This document shows positions 1 to 4,212 of a stretch of DNA of 5,317 nt, piece by piece; the first letter of the stretch is position 1, and the number at the start of each line of letters is the position of its first letter. This DNA is from Treponema sp. GTDB taxonomy: Bacteria > Spirochaetota > Spirochaetia > Treponematales > Rectinemataceae. The notes below the pieces were generated by a model that made no database searches, was not told where the DNA came from, and saw only the letters and a program-made list of their open reading frames with translations. The translations under genes and the position numbers were made by a program. The DNA is taken from contig JAFIHQ010000073.1 in the NCBI GenBank assembly GCA_017849315.1, positions 1 to 5,317 of the forward strand, in the 5' to 3' direction.

Positions 1-532
1 ATTCCTCTTTTGCCTCAGCAAGCGCTTTGGGATCCGAAAAAGCCGTATCGAGCCGCACCGTCGAAAATAGATATTGCAGAGTATCTATTCCTTCCTTTAG
101 CTGTTCGGGATTTACGACAAACGAGAACAGGAATCCGTCCTGCATAATTCCACCGTTGAGGCCTGCTGCTCCAATGGTCTCTAATGCTGCAGCCGGTTCC
201 GGCTCGCCAGGGTGGCTCGCCTCACCCCTAAAACTCAGAAGTTCGATGAGCCTAAAGAGTCCAGCTGTTTTGTTGGTTTGGACATCCGTGCCGCCTTTGA
301 CGGCTATTCCCAGGAAGATCTTCTGTGCAGAAGTCTGCTGGTCCATGATGAGTTCCATGCCATTATTGAGAACGTAACTTTGGAGAGAGAATGAGTCGGA
401 GGTAGCAGAAGAAGTGTTGGTGGTACCTTGTTCGTGAGTTTGGGTTTGCGCATCCAGCGGAGCCAGTGGCATCGTCGTACCCACAAAGACAGCGATGGCC
501 AAGACTTCCGCAAGGGCATGAACCGTTCGCAT
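1..532 (-). CDS. Exported M16 (insulinase/pitrilysin-like) family protein, N-terminal part, zinc motif degenerate; 3' end outside window
   Basis: The frame is open from the start codon to the left edge, giving about 177 residues of a protein whose remainder lies outside. Residues 1-28 look like a signal peptide: R2, a hydrophobic stretch at about 6-18, then a possible cleavage site near PLDA-Q, so export to the periplasm or envelope is expected. A low-complexity linker rich in T, S and Q follows, then the M16 entry pattern (YVLNNGMELIMDQ, about 53-65; GIAVKGGTD, about 75-83). At about 91-103, where active M16 peptidases have G-x-x-HFLEH-x-x-FxG, this protein reads GLFRLIELLSFRG. Both zinc-binding histidines are therefore replaced (R94 and L98) and only the Glu remains (E97). 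The start at 532 is preferred over the in-frame ATG at 574, because a strong promoter places +1 at about 574 and GGA lies five bases before 532. The gene follows the XRE gene on the same strand. Family assignment is fairly sure; loss of protease activity is inferred from the motif. Confidence 0.75.
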   Translation of the reverse strand, partial: MRTVHALAEVLAIAVFVGTTMPLAPLDAQTQTHEQGTTNTSSATSDSFSLQSYVLNNGMELIMDQQTSAQKIFLGIAVKGGTDVQTNKTAGLFRLIELLSFRGEASHPGEPEPAAALETIGAAGLNGGIMQDGFLFSFVVNPEQLKEGIDTLQYLFSTVRLDTAFSDPKALAEAKEE

Positions 533-546
533 GGATTTCCACTTCC
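533..546 (-). promoter_or_regulatory. Ribosome binding site supporting the M16 start at 532
   Basis: On the minus strand the bases before the ATG at 532 read GGAAGTGGAAATCC. They place a GGA five bases from the start codon and a second GGAA further up. The alternative ATG at 574 has no purine-rich Shine-Dalgarno sequence before it (ACTATTGAGCG). This site and the promoter position together favour the shorter protein, which begins directly with a signal peptide. Confidence 0.45.
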
Positions 547-562
547 AAGAGAACTTCCAAGA
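541..562 (-). repeat. Tandem 10-base repeat in the M16 leader
   Basis: TCTTGGAAGT occurs twice with a 12-base period on the minus strand (562-553 and 550-541). Each copy carries a GGAAG core. The pair sits in the predicted 5' untranslated leader just before the preferred start at 532. It may provide a standby ribosome site or may be chance duplication. Confidence 0.4.
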
Positions 563-580
563 TAAGATATTCATCGCTCA

Positions 581-609
581 ATAGTAGGATTTCGATTCTG
601 GACTGTCAA
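581..609 (-). promoter_or_regulatory. Sigma-70-type promoter for the M16 gene
   Basis: Read on the minus strand, a perfect -35 hexamer TTGACA (609 to 604) is followed by a 17-base spacer and the -10 hexamer TACTAT (586 to 581), which matches four of six consensus bases including the key first A and last T. Transcription would begin about seven bases downstream, near 574. It lies in the 63-base gap between the XRE stop and the M16 gene, so the M16 gene can be expressed independently of the regulator. Spacing and -35 match are ideal; no experimental evidence is available. Confidence 0.6.
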
Positions 610-637
610 CCTTTGTCATTTTCCCAACAATTCAGGT

Positions 638-1015
638 TTACTGGGACTGATCTTCCAGCACAGTATCGCGCCTGTCCGGTGCATGGTTTTGTGGCGGCGG
701 GGTAGGAGTTGAATAATTGTTCGGTAGTTCTCCAAGCACGTATTCCTTTGCGCGATCGAAAATTCTCGATATTTCTTCTTTTGAGTAATTGATTTCGTCG
801 TTCTGTGGATCCATAAGGAGCTTCCAGTGTTCCACATTGAATGCCGCGCTCAGGCGGAGCAGAACCGTGGTCGAGGGGAAGCTGCGGCCCGTTTCTATAT
901 TTGCCACATAACCAGGAGATATGCCGGCCTTTTCGGCAAGTTCTTCCTGCGATATTCCTAACATTGCCCTGCGGATCTTCAGGTTACTGGCAAGACAGGC
1001 CCTAATATAATCCAT
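638..1015 (-). CDS. XRE/Cro-family helix-turn-helix transcriptional regulator
   Basis: This is a 125-residue cytoplasmic DNA-binding protein. Residues about 9-61 form a classical HTH_3/XRE domain: the LKIRRAMLGISQEELAEKAG segment gives helices 1 and 2, and SPGYVANIETGRSFPS gives the recognition helix with the typical I-E-x-G-R pattern. The following LLRLSAAFNV completes the five-helix fold. Residues about 62-100 are a predicted helical extension, and the C-terminus is a proline- and charge-rich, probably disordered tail. No ligand-binding or enzymatic domain is visible. The ATG at 1015 is the only usable start, since the upstream in-frame codons contain no start before a TGA near 1050. It has no clear Shine-Dalgarno sequence, and the likely promoter puts +1 almost at the ATG, so the mRNA may be nearly leaderless. 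A perfect inverted repeat abuts the start codon, suggesting autoregulation. The M16 gene lies 63 to 105 bases downstream on the same strand. The family call is secure; the targets are unknown. Confidence 0.9.
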   Translation of the reverse strand: MDYIRACLASNLKIRRAMLGISQEELAEKAGISPGYVANIETGRSFPSTTVLLRLSAAFNVEHWKLLMDPQNDEINYSKEEISRIFDRAKEYVLGELPNNYSTPTPPPQNHAPDRRDTVLEDQSQ

Positions 1016-1030
1016 TATGGTAACACCATA
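1016..1030. promoter_or_regulatory. Perfect 15-bp inverted repeat, candidate operator for the XRE regulator
   Basis: The sequence TATGGTaacACCATA is a 6-3-6 perfect dyad directly adjoining the XRE start codon at 1015. XRE/Cro repressors commonly bind short dyads overlapping their own promoters. Here one half-site coincides with the proposed -10 of the regulator gene, so occupancy would block initiation. It also lies in the divergent region upstream of the peptidase operon. The dyad is seen directly; its function is inferred. Confidence 0.5.
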
Positions 1031-1052
1031 GCCACTAGAATAGAAATTTCAA
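1025..1052 (-). promoter_or_regulatory. Possible promoter of the XRE gene
   Basis: On the minus strand TTGAAA (1052 to 1047) is followed by a 16-base spacer and TATGGT (1030 to 1025), a moderate sigma-70 match. The transcript would begin within a few bases of the ATG at 1015, giving a nearly leaderless message. A weaker alternative -10, TATTCT (1042 to 1037), would give a leader of about 15 bases but lacks a good -35. Confidence 0.35.
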
Positions 1053-1074
1053 TTTACTAACGTGAGGAATATTG

Positions 1075-1089
1075 CCTTCTATTAGAAGG
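1075..1089. repeat. Second 6-3-6 inverted repeat in the divergent intergenic region
   Basis: CCTTCTattAGAAGG is a perfect dyad with the same arm and spacer lengths as the one at 1016-1030, but a different sequence. It has no T-tract on either strand, so it does not look like a terminator. It could be an operator for another factor or a small hairpin in the leader of the plus-strand operon. Confidence 0.4.
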
Positions 1090-1090
1090 G

Positions 1091-1114
1091 GAAAGAGCAA
1101 GTGAAAGAGCGAGT
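1091..1114. repeat. 12-bp tandem duplication, purine-rich
   Basis: GAAAGAGCAAGT (1091-1102) is followed immediately by GAAAGAGCGAGT (1103-1114), eleven of twelve bases identical. It lies in a purine-rich stretch of the top strand (about 1084-1122) upstream of the peptidase operon. No function can be assigned. It may be a recent slippage product or part of the 5' leader. Confidence 0.5.
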
Positions 1115-1166
1115 AGAAGACTAAAGTTCATGCTATGAAGGCCGGCAGCGACGGAAAGCGAGGAGT

Positions 1167-1189
1167 TGCGGTCAGAAAACGGAACCGCA
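1167..1189 (+). other. Small potential hairpin in the leader of the peptidase operon
   Basis: TGCGGT (1167-1172) and ACCGCA (1184-1189) are perfectly complementary with an 11-base loop, ending about 45 bases before the chosen start at 1235. There is no following U-run, so it is not an intrinsic terminator. A six-base stem of this kind may easily be chance. Confidence 0.25.
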
Positions 1190-1234
1190 CGACGCTGATT
1201 GCTTATGTTGACCTGTCAGGAATTAGAACATACT

Positions 1235-2650
1235 ATGTCTTTTATGTTTGAACCCGCTGTTTATCAAGAAAGACGTAGCTGCCTGGTCGAACGGCTTCAG
1301 CGTGCCGGTGTTACGAGTGGTATTGTTCTTTTTCCATCCAATGGCGAGTCGCCAATCAATTATCCGGATAACTGTTATCCCTTTAGGCAAGATTCGAATT
1401 GGCTCTATTTCGTAGGACTCAACGTGCCCGACATGTTGCTCGTGCTCGACCTGTCCGATGGCAAATCCACCCTTTTTGCCAATGATATCACCATGGACGA
1501 TATGATCTGGACCGGTCCCATGGAAAGCGTCGCCGATCTTGCACGCAAGAGTGGAATTACGGACGTAAGGCCCTTGAACGCAGCAAGCATCCGCGTCGAA
1601 GTAGCCATAGCCCGCCGTGAGCCAGTCTATTGTCTTCCATTTTATCGAACCGAGACAAAAGAAAGGCTCTCTCGGCTTTCAGGTTTGAGCCCGAGACAGC
1701 TCGAAGAATCAATAAGCGCAGAGCTTATTGACGCGGTCATCAGCATGCGCGAGATAAAAGAGCCTCGTGAGATTGCAGAACTGGAAAAAGCAGTGGCTGT
1801 TTCGGAAGCCATGCACCAGGCACTGTTAAGACAAATTCGGCCAGGCTGGACAGGCTACGAGGCTGCAGCGCTTGTGCAGTACGAGGCTCAGAAGCATGGC
1901 TGCGGTTTGAGTTTTGCTACAATTGCTACGAACCACGGCGAGACACTGCACAATCATTCTTACGATTATGTCGCCAAAGACGGCGACTTGGTTTTGCTGG
2001 ACGCCGGCGCCGAGGTAGAGTCGGGATACGCTGGGGATCTCACTACGACTTTTCCAGTCGGCAAGTGTTTCGATTCCCGTCAGGCTCAAATCTACGATCT
2101 CTTGTGCAAGGTGTTCCTGGATGCGACCAGTGCGCTTGCGCCTGGAAAGAAATTCATTGATGTTCATCGCACTGCATGCCTTAGCCTCGCCCGTGGACTC
2201 AAGGAGATTGGCATCATGAAAGGGGATCCGTCTATGGCTGTGGAACGCGGGGCTCATGCTCTCTTTTTCCCCCATGGACTGGGCCACATGATCGGACTGG
2301 ATGTTCACGATATGGAAGGTCTTGGTGAGGATCGTGTAGGTTATGGAAAAACCATGCACCGGAGCGAACAATTTGGACTTTCTTCACTCAGGTTGGCCAA
2401 GGAGCTTAAGGCCGGCATGGTGCATTCCATGGAACCTGGCATCTACTTTATTCCAGGGCTCATAGAAAAATGGGAACGCGGCAATGCATTTGACGAGTTT
2501 ATAGACTACAATGAATTAAGACGGTGGAAGGATCTTGGCGGTATGCGGATGGAAGAAGACTGGCTCATGACGCCTACCGGAGCCCGCCGGCTTGGTCCCG
2601 CCTTTGATAAATCGCGCAAGGCGATCGAGAATTGGAGGTCGCAAGCATGA
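1235..2650 (+). CDS. Xaa-Pro aminopeptidase / prolidase-type M24B metallopeptidase
   Basis: A 471-residue cytoplasmic dinuclear-metal peptidase expected to cleave the bond between an N-terminal residue and proline (pepP/pepQ-like), releasing amino acids from proline-containing peptides. Residues about 4-150 form the creatinase-like N-domain, with the YPFRQDSNWLYFVGLNVPD segment typical of aminopeptidase P and prolidase. The pita-bread catalytic domain follows. All five metal ligands are present: D256 and D268 (LLDAGAEVESGYAGDLTTTF), H351 in HGLGH, E400 in SMEPGIYF and E440 in GMRMEED. Support histidines H239 and H358 (DVHD) are also there. The segment from FGLSSLRLAKEL through the insert after EPGIYF resembles eukaryotic-type prolidase (PEPD) more than E. 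coli PepP, so a dipeptidase role is possible. There is no signal peptide. The start at 1235 is chosen because the peptide then resembles family N-termini and AGGA lies 13 bases upstream; ATG 1205, ATG 1244 and TTG 1199 are alternatives. It is the first gene of the plus-strand operon and overlaps the next gene by ATGA. Confidence 0.92.
   Translation: MSFMFEPAVYQERRSCLVERLQRAGVTSGIVLFPSNGESPINYPDNCYPFRQDSNWLYFVGLNVPDMLLVLDLSDGKSTLFANDITMDDMIWTGPMESVADLARKSGITDVRPLNAASIRVEVAIARREPVYCLPFYRTETKERLSRLSGLSPRQLEESISAELIDAVISMREIKEPREIAELEKAVAVSEAMHQALLRQIRPGWTGYEAAALVQYEAQKHGCGLSFATIATNHGETLHNHSYDYVAKDGDLVLLDAGAEVESGYAGDLTTTFPVGKCFDSRQAQIYDLLCKVFLDATSALAPGKKFIDVHRTACLSLARGLKEIGIMKGDPSMAVERGAHALFFPHGLGHMIGLDVHDMEGLGEDRVGYGKTMHRSEQFGLSSLRLAKELKAGMVHSMEPGIYFIPGLIEKWERGNAFDEFIDYNELRRWKDLGGMRMEEDWLMTPTGARRLGPAFDKSRKAIENWRSQA
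2634..2639 (+). promoter_or_regulatory. Strong Shine-Dalgarno site deciding the DUF2007 start
   Basis: GGAGGT lies inside the last codons of the peptidase gene, seven bases before the ATG at 2647. The ATG overlaps the peptidase stop codon as ATGA. This fixes the start and indicates translational coupling of the two genes. Confidence 0.8.
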
Positions 2651-2904
2651 AAACTGTTTTTGCAGCCGCTTTCCAGGAGGATGCCATAGTAGTCAAGAGC
2701 CTTCTTGAGTCTGCCGGAATTCCCGCCGAGATGATGACCGACTCTATGCTCGATGTTAACCCCTTCTATTCGATCAATGTAAAAGGCGTGAGTGTCGTTG
2801 TACCAGACGAATACGAACAGGACGCCTTGGCAATCGTCAGAGATTTTGAAGCGAGAAAGAAGGCAAAAGAAACTGAGGAAGAGATGGAAGACAGCGATAA
2901 CTAG
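2647..2904 (+). CDS. DUF2007 family small protein (putative prokaryotic signal-transducing protein)
   Basis: An 85-residue soluble protein. Residues about 2-67 match the DUF2007 pattern: an N-terminal strand (KTVFAAAF), a helix ending in LLESAGIPAEM (19-29), a middle loop, then a strand VSVVVPDEYEQDALAIV (48-64) and a final helix. The family has a ferredoxin-like alpha/beta fold and no proven biochemical activity; the label 'signal transducing' is a database description, not an established role. The C-terminus (about 70-85) is a highly charged, mostly acidic tail that is probably disordered. There are no membrane segments or cysteines. The start is set by a strong GGAGGT, and the gene overlaps the peptidase stop by four bases, so the two are very likely co-translated. 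The HD-GYP gene follows after 60 bases, consistent with one operon. Family assignment is good; function is unknown. Confidence 0.85.
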   Translation: MKTVFAAAFQEDAIVVKSLLESAGIPAEMMTDSMLDVNPFYSINVKGVSVVVPDEYEQDALAIVRDFEARKKAKETEEEMEDSDN

Positions 2905-2952
2905 GAAGGTCTGAATTAAAGGGGTTTGTGCGGACAAATTGCACGGGCTTCT

Positions 2953-2956
2953 GGAG
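2953..2956 (+). promoter_or_regulatory. Shine-Dalgarno site supporting a TTG start for the HD-GYP gene
   Basis: GGAG is followed by an eight-base A-rich spacer and TTG at 2965. The earlier in-frame TTG at 2926 has a GGGG only one base upstream, too close to act. No ATG or GTG is available in frame before the first membrane segment, so TTG 2965 is the best start. Confidence 0.6.
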
Positions 2957-2964
2957 ATAAAAAG

Positions 2965-4212
2965 TTGGAAAAAACAAAGTCAAGCGTGTTTGGCCGCATT
3001 AAGGCCAAAGGACTCATTCAGGGCCTTGTAATTGTGGTGCTAACCGCTTCAGTTGTGTTCGGGATCATTGTCGGTATAAGGCTGGATCATCGTAAGGCTC
3101 AATTGTTGGAGACAAAGGCTGCCTTTGTTACGATTGTTGCGATGGATTGGACCGCCTTCAACGACGGCTATTTCTCCTGGAACGAGTTGCGCCGAAATAT
3201 TCAGGAAGGACAAATTGCCACCGCCCAGAATCAGATACTTGACATCGTGTATCTTTACCCCTTTGTCAAGAGTGCAAGCTTAGAAAAGAGGTCGCCTCCC
3301 AAAGACTCTCAAGCCATCGAAAACAAGGATGGGGACTTGCGCTTGCTGTTTTCCATAAAGGACGATTATGGCAATTCGCCCCTGGAAGATTGGACGGCGA
3401 TCGTAAGTTTGAATAGCCAGGATCTTGTCGATGCAATCCTGCCACAAGCAGGGATGCGGATAACGGGCGGCGATGGCCAAGATTTCGCCTATGGTCTAAA
3501 AGTGAGTTTTGTCGAGCCTTTATTGCTATGGTCTGATTATCTTATCGTGTTCTTGGCAATATTTGCGGTAAGTTTTCCTGTTCACCTGGTGGGCTCCCGA
3601 ACTTCACGCTTTTTCTACGAAACCAAGGGGCTGGAATCGATAATCTACCTTTTTGAGCAGACCGAAAAAGAGGCTGTCAGTCACTCACGCCGGGTCGCGG
3701 CCCTTGCGGTTTTTGTTGGCGAGAAAATGGGGTTTAGGGGGAAGCGTTTGCGCAATCTCTATATTGCAGCGCTTCTTCACGATATCGGTAAAATCGCTGT
3801 CTCTTCGGAGATTCTGCAGAAGACAGGACCACTTTCCAAAGATGAAATGGCAATTGTTCAAAAGCATCCGGCTGCGTCCGCTGCTATCTTACTCAATTTT
3901 CAGGAGCTCGCCGCATTGAGCCCGATTGTGCGGTCTCACCACGAGCGCATGGACGGATCAGGGTATCCCGATGGCCTTAAGGGCGATGAAATCCCAGAAG
4001 AGTCCAGGATAATCGCCGTGGTTGATGTGTTTGAGGCGCTGATTGGCACAAGACCCTATCGCGACCCAGTCCATGCCGCAGAAGCCTTCAAGATTTTGCA
4101 GCAGACACCCCTCGACCAGAAAATTGTGTCCGCGCTTATCGCCAACTACGACCAATTTGCCTCATTTAAAGCCCCCAGGTGGGCTGTACCCTATATGCCT
4201 ATGCCGGCCTGA
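2965..4212 (+). CDS. Membrane-anchored HD-GYP domain protein, probable cyclic di-GMP phosphodiesterase
   Basis: A 415-residue inner-membrane sensor enzyme. A lysine-rich N-terminus leads to TM1 (about 16-38, LIQGLVIVVLTASVVFGIIVG). An extracytoplasmic region of about 145 residues (40-185) follows, then TM2 (about 186-210) and a cytoplasmic HD-GYP domain (about 225-390). The domain carries the full set of signature residues: H240 (VSHSRRV), H272-D273 (LLHDIGKI), H301 (KHPAA), H325-H326-E327, the GYP motif D330-G-S-G-Y-P, and D354 (VVDVFEAL). HD-GYP enzymes hydrolyse cyclic di-GMP to pGpG or GMP. Intact metal ligands and the GYP loop predict activity, though the usual Gly of HxxxGxxIL is Ala (AASAAIL) and the usual DVxDAL Asp is Glu. 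The sensor region has no motif I can name; a CACHE-like fold is possible. There is no HAMP, GGDEF or receiver domain. It is the likely last gene of the operon, and its 3' end overlaps the convergent HD gene by 22 bases. If translation began at TTG 2926 it would gain 13 residues. Confidence 0.9.
   Translation: MEKTKSSVFGRIKAKGLIQGLVIVVLTASVVFGIIVGIRLDHRKAQLLETKAAFVTIVAMDWTAFNDGYFSWNELRRNIQEGQIATAQNQILDIVYLYPFVKSASLEKRSPPKDSQAIENKDGDLRLLFSIKDDYGNSPLEDWTAIVSLNSQDLVDAILPQAGMRITGGDGQDFAYGLKVSFVEPLLLWSDYLIVFLAIFAVSFPVHLVGSRTSRFFYETKGLESIIYLFEQTEKEAVSHSRRVAALAVFVGEKMGFRGKRLRNLYIAALLHDIGKIAVSSEILQKTGPLSKDEMAIVQKHPAASAAILLNFQELAALSPIVRSHHERMDGSGYPDGLKGDEIPEESRIIAVVDVFEALIGTRPYRDPVHAAEAFKILQQTPLDQKIVSALIANYDQFASFKAPRWAVPYMPMPA

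Noticed and set aside
27..394. Plus-strand open frames opposite the M16 gene
   Set aside because: They encode low-complexity sequences without any family pattern, while the minus strand reads a clear M16 protein across the same stretch.
363..581. Minus-strand frame starting at a TTG at 581
   Set aside because: It is out of frame with the M16 coding sequence and its peptide has no recognisable pattern; it is a shadow of the M16 gene.
1036..1041. TAGAAT as a -10 box for the plus-strand peptidase operon
   Set aside because: It matches five of six consensus bases, but no acceptable -35 hexamer lies 16-18 bases upstream, so I did not annotate a promoter.
1075..1089. Dyad considered as an intrinsic terminator
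   Set aside because: There is no run of T on either strand after the stem, and it sits between divergent genes where no terminator is needed.
1826..2371. 181-codon minus-strand frame inside the peptidase gene
   Set aside because: The plus strand here carries all the M24 metal ligands in one uninterrupted frame; the antisense peptide matches nothing I know.
2506..2937. 143-codon minus-strand frame across the peptidase-DUF2007 junction
   Set aside because: It is antisense to two well-supported coupled genes and has no domain pattern or ribosome binding site that I could see.
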